From assembly GCF_023952475.1 (NCBI RefSeq), contig NZ_JALHRX010000006.1, forward strand, positions 186,001 to 250,000: a DNA stretch of 64,000 bases, written 5' to 3'. Below the pieces are notes generated by a model. It was given only the letters and a program-made list of their open reading frames with translations, ran no database searches and had not been told where the DNA came from. Source of the DNA: Cupriavidus sp. WGlv3 (lineage in GTDB: Bacteria; Pseudomonadota; Gammaproteobacteria; Burkholderiales; Burkholderiaceae). A program made the position numbers and the translations under genes. This document shows, in pieces, positions 18,334-27,878 of the stretch. Each line of letters starts with the position of its first letter. The first letter of the stretch is position 1.

Positions 18334-19332
18334 TCACTGCAGGCTGATATCGAGCTGCTGCACCACGCGCTTCTCGCGCTCGAACTGTTCGGCCGCGAAC
18401 CTGGTGTAGTCCGCGCTGTTGAGGTGGACCGGCTCGAGGTCGATGGCCTCGAGCGAGCGCAGGTAGGCCGGGTCCTGCGCGGCGCGGAAGAACGCATCGT
18501 GCAGCTTCCTGACCACCGCCGGATCCATGCCGCGCGGGCCGACGATGCCCACCAGCGAGCTGGCGGTGATGTCGTAGCCCCGCTCCTTCAGGGTCGGCAC
18601 ATCCTTGAAGCGCGCAAAGCGCGCGTCGCCGACGATGGCCAGCGGCCGCACCTTGCCGGCGACGGCGAATTGTCCCCAGCCCGGGTCCAGCACCGCATCG
18701 ATGTCGCCGCCCATCAACGCCATCATTTCCTCGGCGCCGCCCTTGTAGGGCACGAAGGTGAATCTGGCGCCGGCGGCGCGGCCCAGCTTTTCCATCGAGA
18801 TATGCCCCGAACTGCCGATGCCAACCGCACCGTAGGTCACTTTGCCCGGGTTCGCCTTGGCGTAGGCGAGGAATTCTTCCAGCGTCTTCCAGCGCGCGTC
18901 GGCGCGGACCACCAGGCCATAGCGGTAGTTGGTCAGGCCGATGATGTAGGTAAAGTCCTTGAGCGGGTCGTATGGCGTCTTTTGCAGGTGTGGCATGCGG
19001 AAGATATTGGCCGCAACCATCGACAGTGTGTAGCCGTTTGGCGCCGCGGTCTGGGACATCACCTGGGCCGCCAGCGTGGCGCCCGCACCGGGCTTGTTGA
19101 TCGGCACCACGCGCTGGTCCAGCTCCTTGCCGGCGGCCGCCAGCAGCGTGCGCAGCGAGCCGTCGGTGGGACCGCCAGGCGGGAACGGGATCCAGAACTC
19201 GATGGGCTTGGCCGGGAAATCGCCCGCCGCCGTCGCGGCCGGCGCTGCCGCCACGCACATCGCTAATGCCGCCATCGTGCTTGCCACGACCGATAGCAAA
19301 CGCCTGCCCGCTCCACGCCTTGTGATAGCCAT
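18334..19332 (-). CDS. Tripartite tricarboxylate (Bug/TctC) solute-binding protein
   Basis: A 332-residue periplasmic receptor with a long signal peptide (MAITRRGAGRRLLSVV to AATAAG). Bug features include FPPGGPTDGSLR, NKPGAGATLAAQ, FVPYKGGAEEMMALMGGDIDA and DVPTLKERGYD. The RR in the signal is not followed by a good Tat consensus, so Sec export is more likely. It has no adjacent enzyme or tctAB genes: the neighbours are a small membrane protein and a divergently placed MocR, so its ligand is unknown. Confidence 0.8.
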   Translation of the reverse strand: MAITRRGAGRRLLSVVASTMAALAMCVAAAPAATAAGDFPAKPIEFWIPFPPGGPTDGSLRTLLAAAGKELDQRVVPINKPGAGATLAAQVMSQTAAPNGYTLSMVAANIFRMPHLQKTPYDPLKDFTYIIGLTNYRYGLVVRADARWKTLEEFLAYAKANPGKVTYGAVGIGSSGHISMEKLGRAAGARFTFVPYKGGAEEMMALMGGDIDAVLDPGWGQFAVAGKVRPLAIVGDARFARFKDVPTLKERGYDITASSLVGIVGPRGMDPAVVRKLHDAFFRAAQDPAYLRSLEAIDLEPVHLNSADYTRFAAEQFEREKRVVQQLDISLQ

Positions 19333-19493
19333 TGCGCTGTCTCCTGGTTGTCGTTCTGGTGTTGCCGCCCGGTGTTCCGGCCACGGTCGTTTTCGACAGA
19401 CGTTAGAGCGTTGCGCCAGGCCGGCCAATTGCCGTTCTGTTCAATGTCATTGGCCGAAACGCCCGGCATGCGGGGTCGGACGCGCGGGCTGCT

Positions 19494-20975
19494 TCACGGG
19501 CCCATCGCTGCAACCACCGTGCCCAGCACGCGCACGCCCTGCTCTATCTGCGCGGTGGTCAGGCTGGCGTAGCCCAGCACCAGGCCGGCCGTGCGGGGCC
19601 GGCCCGCCCCATGCGGCCGGGCATACAGCGCCGAAACCGGATACACGCCCACGCCGGCGCCGCGCGCGGCGGCCACCAGCGCCGGCTCGTCCCGCGGCCG
19701 CAGCGACGGCAGCCACAGCACCACGTGCAGCCCGGCGGCGGTGCCGCTGACCTCGGCATCCCCAGGCAGGTGGCGCGCAATGCCATCGAGCAGGGCCGCG
19801 CGGCGGCGCTCGTTCTCGCGGCGCATGCGGCGCACGTGGCGCTCGTAGGCGCCGCCGTCGATCAGCGCGGCCAGCACGCGCTGCTCAAGCACGGGCGCAT
19901 GGCGATCGGCCAGTCGCTTGGCCTGCCGGAACACCGGCACCAGTTCCGGCGGCAGCACCAGGTAGCCGAGCCGCAGCTGCGGCGAGAGCGCCTTGGAGAA
20001 GGTGCCGACATAGATCACGCGACCATCGGTGTCGATCGCCCGCAGGGTGTCGATCGGGCGCTGGCCGTAGCGGAATTCGCCGTCGTAGTCGTCCTCGACG
20101 ATCCACGCATCATGGCGCCGCGCCCATTGCAGCAAGGCCTGTCGGCGCCCGATCGGCAGCACGCCGCCCAGCGGGAACTGGTGCGACGGCGTCACGTAAG
20201 CCAGCCGGACCCGGTCCGCCGCGGGCAGGCTGGCGGTATCCATGCCATGCCCGTCCACCGGGACCGGCAGGCACGTCGCGCCGGTGGCCTCGAAGCAGCG
20301 CCTGGCCATCAGGTAGCCGGGGTCTTCAAAGGCAAAGGCATCGCCATCGTCCAGCAACAGCCGCGCGCACAGGTCGATGCCCTGCTGCGAGCCATGCACC
20401 ACCACGATCTGCCCGGCATCGCAGGCCAGCCCGCGCGCGCGGCGCAGATAGCCCTGCAGCGCGCGCCGCAGGGCTGCCTCGCCTTCCGGCGCGGCGTAGC
20501 ACAGGCTGTCGTGCTGGCGCAGCAGCTCGGCCTGCCAGGCGCGCCGCCAGGCCAGCGTCGGGAAGTCGCGCCAGGCCACGGCGCCGTACAGGAAATCGAA
20601 GCGCACCGGCGCGGCCGGCGGCGCTGCCGGCAGCCCCAGTGCCGCCACGCGGCGGCCGAACTGCGACAGCGCCGGTACCCTGGCGCGCCGCGCCCCATCG
20701 GGCCGGGCCGGCGGGGAAGCCGTCAGCGGGCTGGCGATGCGGGCCGCCCGTCCCCTCGCCGTGACCAGGAAGCCCTCGGCCGCCAGCTGTTCGTAGGCGG
20801 CGGTCACGGTGGTGCGCGATACCCCCAGCTCGGCCGCCAGGCTGCGCGTGGACGGCGCCGGCGCGCCCGGCGGCAGCGTGCCGTCGGCGATCTGGCCGCG
20901 CAGCAGCTCATAGATGCGGCGTCCCGCGCCCGTGGCGCCGGGCCGGGTGCCGGCGGACGGCTCAAACTGGCCCAT
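19494..20975 (-). CDS. MocR-type regulator (GntR helix-turn-helix fused to aminotransferase fold)
   Basis: A 493-residue fusion. The GntR winged helix covers about residues 18-75 (PSTRSLAAELGVSRTTVTAAYEQL in outline), followed by a fold-type I aminotransferase domain. The PLP lysine is Lys328 in GTFSKALSP, with PLP-site residues EDDYDGEF at about 294-301. MocR proteins (PdxR, GabR, TauR) use PLP or PLP-amine adducts as signals. It is divergent from the PaiB-like gene at 21058 across 82 bases, a pairing seen often in proteobacteria, so that gene is the likely target. Confidence 0.85.
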   Translation of the reverse strand: MGQFEPSAGTRPGATGAGRRIYELLRGQIADGTLPPGAPAPSTRSLAAELGVSRTTVTAAYEQLAAEGFLVTARGRAARIASPLTASPPARPDGARRARVPALSQFGRRVAALGLPAAPPAAPVRFDFLYGAVAWRDFPTLAWRRAWQAELLRQHDSLCYAAPEGEAALRRALQGYLRRARGLACDAGQIVVVHGSQQGIDLCARLLLDDGDAFAFEDPGYLMARRCFEATGATCLPVPVDGHGMDTASLPAADRVRLAYVTPSHQFPLGGVLPIGRRQALLQWARRHDAWIVEDDYDGEFRYGQRPIDTLRAIDTDGRVIYVGTFSKALSPQLRLGYLVLPPELVPVFRQAKRLADRHAPVLEQRVLAALIDGGAYERHVRRMRRENERRRAALLDGIARHLPGDAEVSGTAAGLHVVLWLPSLRPRDEPALVAAARGAGVGVYPVSALYARPHGAGRPRTAGLVLGYASLTTAQIEQGVRVLGTVVAAMGP

Positions 20976-21057
20976 TCAAATTCCTGGAAACTGGACCTTC
21001 CGATTGTGCCAGTTGTCGGCGACAGTATCGAGCATCCGATCGCCCCGAGCCCCAACG

Positions 21058-21681
21058 ATGTACCTCCCCGAACATTTCGCCGAGACCCGCCCCGAGGCCC
21101 TTGCCCGCATCATCCATGCGCACCCGCTGGGCATGCTGGTCACGCACGGCCAGCACGGCCTGGATGCCGACCATCTGCCCTTCGAATTCGACCCTGGTGC
21201 GGGTGCCCTCGGCGCGCTCACCGCGCACGTGGCGCGGGCCAACCCGGTCTGGCAGCGGTGCCCGACCGGCACATCGGTGATGGTGGTGTTCCGCGGCGCC
21301 GAGGCCTATGTCTCGCCGAACTGGTACCCGAGCAAGCATGAGACGCATCGTCAGGTGCCGACCTGGAACTACGAGGTGGTGCACGTGCACGGCATCCTCA
21401 CCGTGCGCGACGACGAGCGCTTCGTGCGTGGCCTGGTCGCGCGCCTGACGCGGCGGCACGAGGCCGCCGAGGCCCGGCCGTGGAAGATGGGCGACGCCCC
21501 GCCCGACTACCTCGACGCCATGCTGCGCGGCATCGTCGGCCTCGAGATCGCCGTGACATCGCTGGTGGGCAAGCGCAAGCTCAGCCAGAACAAGGACACG
21601 CGCGACCGCCTCGGCGCGGCCGACGCGCTGCACGCGCGCGGCTGCGCCGAGCTGGCGCAGTCGATGCGCAACGCGGGCTGA
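21058..21681 (+). CDS. PaiB-like FMN-binding protein
   Basis: A 207-residue PaiB/FMN-binding split-barrel protein. It shows the N-terminal MYLPEHFAETRPEALARII, and the characteristic FRGAEAYVSPNWYPSK and VPTWNYEVVHVHG around residues 80-120. Bacillus PaiB was named as a negative regulator of protease and sporulation genes; the proteobacterial proteins are often next to MocR or GNAT genes and their role is unsettled. A flavin-dependent enzyme or a degradation adaptor are both possible. Head-to-head with mocR. Confidence 0.8.
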   Translation: MYLPEHFAETRPEALARIIHAHPLGMLVTHGQHGLDADHLPFEFDPGAGALGALTAHVARANPVWQRCPTGTSVMVVFRGAEAYVSPNWYPSKHETHRQVPTWNYEVVHVHGILTVRDDERFVRGLVARLTRRHEAAEARPWKMGDAPPDYLDAMLRGIVGLEIAVTSLVGKRKLSQNKDTRDRLGAADALHARGCAELAQSMRNAG

Positions 21682-21698
21682 TCCGCGTGCATCGGGCA

Positions 21699-23195
21699 TT
21701 ACGCCTGGAACGGCCTGCCCATCGGCTTGAGCCGGATGCCAGGGGCCAGCCGGGTCCAGGGCAGGTCCGCCGGATCGGCCGTCATCGGGCCCGGTGCCTT
21801 GGCCACCAGCACGGCATGCGCGATGCCCTGGAAATCGGCGCGGAAGTGCACCGAGCTCTTGTTGACCAGGATCTTCATCGCCTCGGGCTCGACCCCGCCC
21901 ACCCGGAACAGGTTGCGGTCGAGCATCTGCGCCTTGCCGGCACTGACCACCACCTGCACATCGTCGATACGCAACAGTGCCACCGGGCCGACATCGGCCT
22001 GCATGCCGTGCATCATCGGCCCGCCGTAGCGGCATACGCCATCGGACAGCTTCAGCACCTCGAAGCGGCCCTGCAGCGGCGCGTCGCCGGGCACCCCGGA
22101 TACGCCGCCCAGCGCGACCTCGATGGTCGCGCCCACGCCGGCGCGGTGCGCCTCGGCCACCACGGCCGGGTCCCAGATCAGCCCGATCGCCGCCTGCCGC
22201 GCGCCGTGGCGCAACAGCGCGCGCAGCATGCCCATGGTGTTCGAATCGCCGCCCGCGCCGGGGTTGTCCTGCGTGTCGGCGATGACCACCGGGCGCGTGG
22301 CTCCCGCGGCCAGCCGCATCGCTTCGACCACGGCCTCGTCGGGCGAGAGGAACGGCACCTCCCAGGCGGGCTCGTCGGCCAGCATCCGCTCGTACAAGGC
22401 CTGCACCGCCGCTTCGGCCGCGCCGGCGTCGTCGCCATAGCCCCAGATCACCGGCCCGCACTCCGGGAAATCGGCGGCCGGAAAGCCCGGCGCGAACGAC
22501 AGCGACACCACCTCGCCGTGCTCGCGCTGCTGCAACAGCGCGTACATGGCGCGCGCCGGTTCCAGCATCGTGCACATGCCGTTGATCGGGATCAGGAACG
22601 GCAGCCGGCGCACCGCGCGGTGCAACGGCCCCTTGCGCGCCAGCAGTCGCTGCAGCAGCGCCGCGGCGCGCGCGCCGGTCTCGGCCATGTCCACATGCGG
22701 GTAGGTGCGGTAGGCCACCAGCGCGTCGGCCGCCTGCAGCATGGCCTGCGTGACGTTGGCATGCAGGTCGAGCGAGGCGACCACCGGCACCCCCGGGCCC
22801 ACCGCCGCGCGGATGCGCGCGAGCAGCGTGCCCTCGCCGTCATCGGTGTGCTCGGCCACCATGGCGCCGTGCAGGTCGAGATAAACCGCGCCGAAGCCGC
22901 CCGCGCGGGCCGCGCCGACGATCTCGCCGGCGATGCGCTCGTACGCGTCCTCGGTCACGTGCGCGGACGGGCTGGCGCCGGCCCAGACCACCGGCAGCAG
23001 CGTCCAGCCGTGCCGCTCGGCGGCGGCCATGAAGCCGCCGGCCGGGATGTTGACGTCGCGCAGCGCGCGCATGTCGTCGCCGCGCACCATCGCGGGAAAG
23101 CCTTCGCCGCGCTCGAAGCTGGCGTAAGTCGCCTTTGACGGGGCAAAGGTATTGGTCTCGTGCTGGAAACCGGCGACCAGGATCCGTGTTGCCAA
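21699..23195 (-). CDS. M81-family metallopeptidase-like protein (MlrC-type)
   Basis: A 498-residue protein of the MlrC family, named for the last step of microcystin breakdown in Sphingomonas but widespread in catabolic operons. It has the N-terminal GFQHETNTFAPSK, the putative metal motif YLDLHGAMVAEH, and ADTQDNPGAGGDSNT. The length is standard. The start is TTG at 23195, preceded by GGAGAAG; no in-frame ATG occurs before the conserved ATRILVAGFQHE. It begins 31 bases after the stop of the MFS gene, so the two form an operon. The substrate is probably a small amide or a modified amino acid, but this is inferred. Confidence 0.8.
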   Translation of the reverse strand: MATRILVAGFQHETNTFAPSKATYASFERGEGFPAMVRGDDMRALRDVNIPAGGFMAAAERHGWTLLPVVWAGASPSAHVTEDAYERIAGEIVGAARAGGFGAVYLDLHGAMVAEHTDDGEGTLLARIRAAVGPGVPVVASLDLHANVTQAMLQAADALVAYRTYPHVDMAETGARAAALLQRLLARKGPLHRAVRRLPFLIPINGMCTMLEPARAMYALLQQREHGEVVSLSFAPGFPAADFPECGPVIWGYGDDAGAAEAAVQALYERMLADEPAWEVPFLSPDEAVVEAMRLAAGATRPVVIADTQDNPGAGGDSNTMGMLRALLRHGARQAAIGLIWDPAVVAEAHRAGVGATIEVALGGVSGVPGDAPLQGRFEVLKLSDGVCRYGGPMMHGMQADVGPVALLRIDDVQVVVSAGKAQMLDRNLFRVGGVEPEAMKILVNKSSVHFRADFQGIAHAVLVAKAPGPMTADPADLPWTRLAPGIRLKPMGRPFQA

Positions 23196-23226
23196 GGTTC
23201 TTCTCCGTGAAACAAAAGTCCGGCGT

Positions 23227-24546
23227 TCAGGCCGGCGACACCGCGCCCTGCGGCGACGGCATCCGGTTGGCCACCAGCACCGCCGCGCCGGCAAGCAGCA
23301 GCGCCACCATCACCAGCAGGCCGGCCTGCATGCTGCCGGTGGCAGTGCGCACCGCGCCGATGATGGTAGGGCTGAGGAAGCCGCCGACCAGGCCGATGGT
23401 GTTGATCAGCGCGATGCCGCCGGCCGCGGCATCGCCCTTCAGGTATTGCGACGGGATCGCCCAGAACACGGTATAGGCGGCCCACATCATTGCCGTGGCG
23501 ATGGTCATGCACAGCAGCGACAGCGGCAGGTTGCCGCTGGACTGCGTGGCCACGGCCAGCGCCACCGCGCCGGTAAAGGCCGGCACCGCGCTGTGCCAGC
23601 GGCGCTCGCCGCGGCGGTCGGAGCTGCGCCCGATCACAAGCATGGCGATCGCCGCGGCAATATAGGGAATCATCGAATACAGCCCGATCTGCATGGTGTC
23701 GGCGACGCCGTCCGCCTTCAGGATAGACGGCAGCCAGAAACTGACCGCGTAGATGCCGCAGATCATGGTGAAGTAGGCAAAGGCCAGCAGGTACACGCGC
23801 GGATCGCGCGCGACCTGGCCGAACGAGTGATGCCCGCCCGCCGGCGCCTGCAGCTCGGCGGCCAGCATGCGCTTTTCCGCGTCGCTGAGCCACTTTGCCT
23901 CGGCCGGCCGGTCCGCCAGCACGCGCAGCGCCAGCGCGCCGAGCAGCACGCATGGCAGCCCTTCCACCAGGAACATCCATTGCCATCCCGCCAGGCCGTG
24001 CGCGCCGGACAGCGCCGTCATCAGCCAGGTCGACAGCGGCGAGCCGAAGATGCCGCCAATGGGGCCGGCCAGCATCACTACCGCCATCACCCGGGCCATG
24101 CGTTGCTGCCCGTACCAGTAGGTCAGGTAGAAGATCATCCCGGGGGCGAAGCCGGCCTCGAACACGCCAAGCAGGAATCGCAGCACGTAGAACGTGGTTG
24201 CGTCGCGCACGAACATCATGCCCGCCGAGGTCAGGCCCCACAGCACCAGGATGCGGCTGATAGTCTTGCGCGCACCGATCCGGGGCAGCAGCAGGTTGCT
24301 CGGGATCTCGAACAGCACGTAGCCGAAGAAAAAGATGCCGGCGCCCAGCCCGTACACCGCGTCGGAAAAACCCAGGTCGCTCTGCATCTGCAGCTTGGCG
24401 AAGCCGATGTTGACGCGGTCCAGGTAGGCGAAGGTGTAGCACAGCAGCAGGAACGGCAACAGGCGCCAGTTCAGCTTGCGGTACAGCGCCTGCTGCGCGG
24501 CGCCGGCGGCTTCCGTGAGATGGCGTGGGGGCAGGGTTGCGGACAT
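23227..24546 (-). CDS. MFS carrier, anion:cation symporter (ACS) family
   Basis: A 439-residue twelve-helix carrier. ACS-family landmarks are the N-terminal [40 protein letters not shown], and [18 protein letters not shown] carriers import organic acids such as phthalate, tartrate, glucarate and hexuronates. It is the first gene of a two-gene unit with the MlrC-type protein, divergent from a LysR gene; that suggests import of the MlrC substrate. Confidence 0.85.
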   Translation of the reverse strand: MSATLPPRHLTEAAGAAQQALYRKLNWRLLPFLLLCYTFAYLDRVNIGFAKLQMQSDLGFSDAVYGLGAGIFFFGYVLFEIPSNLLLPRIGARKTISRILVLWGLTSAGMMFVRDATTFYVLRFLLGVFEAGFAPGMIFYLTYWYGQQRMARVMAVVMLAGPIGGIFGSPLSTWLMTALSGAHGLAGWQWMFLVEGLPCVLLGALALRVLADRPAEAKWLSDAEKRMLAAELQAPAGGHHSFGQVARDPRVYLLAFAYFTMICGIYAVSFWLPSILKADGVADTMQIGLYSMIPYIAAAIAMLVIGRSSDRRGERRWHSAVPAFTGAVALAVATQSSGNLPLSLLCMTIATAMMWAAYTVFWAIPSQYLKGDAAAGGIALINTIGLVGGFLSPTIIGAVRTATGSMQAGLLVMVALLLAGAAVLVANRMPSPQGAVSPA

Positions 24547-24718
24547 GTCGATCTCTCCCGTGGTGGTCGGCTCTTGTGGACGCGATGTCTTTTGGTGGCA
24601 GGCGTTGATCGTCTGGCATCTGAAAAAACAGAGCAAGAGCAACTTAAGTCGGCTATCGTTGCCCTGCCGGCAACACCAGACACGCCGGCGCCTTCCACGC
24701 CAGACAACGAGGTCCGAC

Positions 24719-25651
24719 ATGCGCGAACTGAACCAGCGCAGGCTGCGCTATTTCCACGAGGTACTGACGCACGGCTCGATCCGCGGCGCGGCCGACAGCA
24801 TCAACACCTCGCCGTCGGTGATCACGCGCCAGATCCGCCTGCTGGAAGAAGAAGTGGGCGCGCCGCTGTTCGACCGCCATGCGCGCGGCGTGCAGCCGAC
24901 CGAAGCGGCGGTGCACCTGCTGGAATACTGGCGCGGCTGCCGCGCCCAGCAGGAACTGTTCGAAGACCGCCTGCAGGCCTTGCGCGGGCTGCAGCATGGC
25001 CAGGTGCGCATCGCCACCAGCGAGGGCTATGTCGACGGCCTGATGGATGAGGTGCTGACGGATTTCTGCGCGCGCTATCCCCGGCTGGACGTGACCGTCG
25101 ACATCCTGCCGGTGAACAACGTGCTGCAGGAGGTGGCGGAAAGCCGTGCCCATATCGGCCTGGCCTACAACCCGCCCGGCCATGCCGACATCGCCTGGGT
25201 GGCTACGTCATCGCAGCCGGTGGTGCTGCTGGTGCATGCCGGGCATCCGCTGGCACGCCGCGGCGGCAAGGTCCAGGTGCAGGAGCTGGCGGACTATCCG
25301 CTGGCCATGATGCCGCCGGCATTCGGCCTGGGCCAGGTGGTGCAGATGCTGGCGTACGCGGAGAACATCCAGATCCGCCCAACGCTGACCACCAATTCGC
25401 TGGCGGTGCTGCGCCACTTCGTCAAGCGCCATGACGGCATCACGCTGATCGGCGGCTTTGCGGCCTACCGCGAATTGCAGTCCGGCGAACTGGTGACCTT
25501 GCCGATTGCCCATCCGCTGTTCGAGGCCGCCAAGGCGCGCCTGCTGGTCAAGGCGGGCCGGCCCATGGGAGTGGCCGCCAACACGCTGCTGGACTGCATC
25601 CTGCGCGACATGTCGATGTTCGCCGGCGCGCGCCGGCGCAGGAAGCGCTAG
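24719..25651 (+). CDS. LysR-family transcriptional regulator
   Basis: A 310-residue LysR regulator ([16 protein letters not shown]; helix-turn-helix at about 20-40, ending [18 protein letters not shown]). It has a full effector domain and a basic C-terminal tail (ARRRRKR). It is divergent from the MFS/MlrC operon across 172 bases, which is probably the region it controls. It is convergent with the Bug receptor gene at 25679. Confidence 0.85.
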   Translation: MRELNQRRLRYFHEVLTHGSIRGAADSINTSPSVITRQIRLLEEEVGAPLFDRHARGVQPTEAAVHLLEYWRGCRAQQELFEDRLQALRGLQHGQVRIATSEGYVDGLMDEVLTDFCARYPRLDVTVDILPVNNVLQEVAESRAHIGLAYNPPGHADIAWVATSSQPVVLLVHAGHPLARRGGKVQVQELADYPLAMMPPAFGLGQVVQMLAYAENIQIRPTLTTNSLAVLRHFVKRHDGITLIGGFAAYRELQSGELVTLPIAHPLFEAAKARLLVKAGRPMGVAANTLLDCILRDMSMFAGARRRRKR

Positions 25652-25678
25652 CCCTTGCCCGCCCGCGCCACTGCGGGG

Positions 25679-26677
25679 CTACTCCGGCACGAAGCGAATC
25701 GACCGCAGCAGTTCCGCCTGCCGCTCATACGCCGCGCGCGCTTCCTTTGACAGCGCCTCGCTGCCCAGCGGCTGGCCGTTGTCCATGCCCATCTCTTCCA
25801 CGTGCTTGCGGTAGCCGGGCTGCTGCACGATTGCCAGCGTGGCATTGCGGATCTTTTCCTGTACCGCCGTAGGTACATCCGGCGGCAGCCACACGCCCAT
25901 CCAGCCGGGCTCCGTCATGGCCGGGAAGCCGACCTCGGCGAAGGTCGGCACCTCGGGCAGCGCCGGGATGCGCTTCGGGTAGGCCACGGCATAGGCCCTG
26001 AGCTTGCCGGACTTGATCAGCGGCAATGAGGTCGCCAGGCCGTCGAACATCAGCGGCACGTGGCCGCCCATCACGTCCTGCAGCGCTGGCGGCGAGCCCT
26101 TGTAGCCGACGTGGCTCATGTTCACGCCCGCCAGGCGGTTGAACTGGACCCCGAGAGTCTGCCCGCGCATGCCGGCGGCATATGAGGCGTAGTCGATCTG
26201 TCCCGGCTTGCTCTTGATGTAGGCCAGCAGCTCGCTGAAGTTCTTCGCCGGCAGCTTTGGGTTGCCGACCAGGACCAGGCCGGTGCGCGCCACCTGGGCA
26301 ATCGGTTTCAGGTCCTTGAACGGATCGAACGAGACCTTCAGCGCCAGCGGCGTCTCGGAAACAATGCCGCCCTGGATCAGCAGCAGCGTATGCCCGTCGT
26401 GCGGCGCCGACAGCAGCGTGCCGACCGCGATCGCACCGGCACCGCCGGGCTTCTGCTCGACGATCACCGGCTTGCCCAGCGACTGCGTCAGCCCCTCGGC
26501 CAACAGGCGCGCGAGGATGTCGGCGGTGCCGCCGGCGGGGCCGCCGACCACGATTTTCACGACCTTGGTCGGCCACGCCTGGGCATGGGCGAGCGCGGGG
26601 AGCGCAGCCGGCAGCGCCAGGCCGAGCATGCATGACAGCAACGCCCTGCGGCGCGCCGACGGTTGTGCTTGCTTCAT
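25679..26677 (-). CDS. Tripartite tricarboxylate (Bug/TctC) solute-binding protein
   Basis: A 332-residue receptor with a signal peptide (basic MKQAQPSARRRALLS, hydrophobic core, cleavage near LAHAQA). Bug motifs include VGGPAGGTADILAR, EQKPGGAGAIAVG, HVGYKGSPPALQDVMGGHV and EVPTFAEVGFP. It is the last gene of the leftward quinone reductase / TauD / BKACE operon, 90 bases after BKACE, and has no TctAB of its own. It presumably binds the substrate of that pathway. Confidence 0.85.
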   Translation of the reverse strand: MKQAQPSARRRALLSCMLGLALPAALPALAHAQAWPTKVVKIVVGGPAGGTADILARLLAEGLTQSLGKPVIVEQKPGGAGAIAVGTLLSAPHDGHTLLLIQGGIVSETPLALKVSFDPFKDLKPIAQVARTGLVLVGNPKLPAKNFSELLAYIKSKPGQIDYASYAAGMRGQTLGVQFNRLAGVNMSHVGYKGSPPALQDVMGGHVPLMFDGLATSLPLIKSGKLRAYAVAYPKRIPALPEVPTFAEVGFPAMTEPGWMGVWLPPDVPTAVQEKIRNATLAIVQQPGYRKHVEEMGMDNGQPLGSEALSKEARAAYERQAELLRSIRFVPE

Positions 26678-26767
26678 GGTTGTCTCTCCGTATATGCGAG
26701 GGTTCGGGGCAGCCAGCTGCCGCCCCTGCCCTTCTGCGGGCCGCTTGCCAGTGGCAGCTGGCCCGGT

Positions 26768-27826
26768 TCAGGCGGCCTTGCGCAGGAAGCCCTGGTTGCC
26801 GCCGTTGCGGTTCGGCGCGAAGCCGTTCGCCGCCAGCGTCTCTTCGACCGTCTCGTAGAACACGCCGATCTTCTGGATCTCGCGCGCTTCCTGGGCGGTT
26901 GCCACGTTGCGGCCGAATTCGCCGGCGATGCGCACCAGCTGCTCGATCTGCTTCACGGTGCTCATCTTGGCCGTGCGCGACTGGTTCCACAGGCAATCCT
27001 CGGTCCCACAGCGCACATGCAGCCCCAGCGCGATGCCCATCATGTTCACCGGCAGCACGTTGCGCACCGAGCTTTCGACGGTCAGCACCGCGCCATCCGG
27101 CACCGCACGGACGATGTTGGCCAGGTTGAACACGCTCGGCGCGTCCATGCCGCCGCTGATGGCAACCCAGTTCATCACCAGCGGGCCCTTGTAGATGCCG
27201 CGCCGGATCAGCCGCTCGACCGATTCGAAGCTATTGATGTTGTAGCACTGGAATGCGCTCTGGATGCCGGCGGCGGACAGGCGGCGGATATGCTCCTCGA
27301 CCCAGCCGGGCTGGGCGGGCACCGTCATTTCCTTGTACGCGTTGAAGATGGCGGGGTTCTCGCGCGAGGTGCCCTGGAAATCCGCCAGCTCGGCATGCTC
27401 GGTCACGTTCATCTGCGAGGTGTTCACCGTGACCGTGACCTGGTCCGGCACCGGATCGAGTTCGGCCAGCATGTGGCGCGTGTCGTCGGACAGCCACTTC
27501 GCTGCATCGCCCTCGTTTTCCGGGGCGAAACTGATCGATCCGCCGACCTGGATGACCATCTCCGGCACCGCCTTGCGCACGCCGGCGATCAGTTCGTTGA
27601 ACTTGGACAGGCGCTTCGAGCCCTTGCCGTCGAGTTCGCGCACGTGCAGGTGCAGCACCGTCGCACCCGCGTTGTAGCAGTCAACGGCCTTCTGGATCTG
27701 GTCTTCCATCGTTACCGGAATGTCCTCCGGAAAATCGGAAGGCAGCCAACCCGGCGCGTAAGGTGCCGCGGTGATGATCAGCGGCTGCTGGTTTTCAGGG
27801 AACAGGGACCCATCGAGGTAATGCAC
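26768..27826 (-). CDS. BKACE-family beta-keto acid cleavage enzyme
   Basis: A 352-residue member of the BKACE (formerly DUF849, Kce) family of zinc-dependent enzymes, which condense a beta-keto acid with acetyl-CoA and cleave it. The metal pair is His59 and His61 in LHLHVRE, and the family segment MNWVAISGGMDAP lies near residue 220. It is longer than the first characterised members (about 275-310 residues). Its operon partners are a TauD-like dioxygenase and a quinone reductase, with a Bug receptor downstream. The family is clear; which beta-keto acid it uses is not visible. Confidence 0.8.
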   Translation of the reverse strand: MHYLDGSLFPENQQPLIITAAPYAPGWLPSDFPEDIPVTMEDQIQKAVDCYNAGATVLHLHVRELDGKGSKRLSKFNELIAGVRKAVPEMVIQVGGSISFAPENEGDAAKWLSDDTRHMLAELDPVPDQVTVTVNTSQMNVTEHAELADFQGTSRENPAIFNAYKEMTVPAQPGWVEEHIRRLSAAGIQSAFQCYNINSFESVERLIRRGIYKGPLVMNWVAISGGMDAPSVFNLANIVRAVPDGAVLTVESSVRNVLPVNMMGIALGLHVRCGTEDCLWNQSRTAKMSTVKQIEQLVRIAGEFGRNVATAQEAREIQKIGVFYETVEETLAANGFAPNRNGGNQGFLRKAA

Positions 27827-27878
27827 GGCATGTCTCCATTTATCGTGGCACTGGCCAGGCCTGCGGCGCTGGCGCGGC

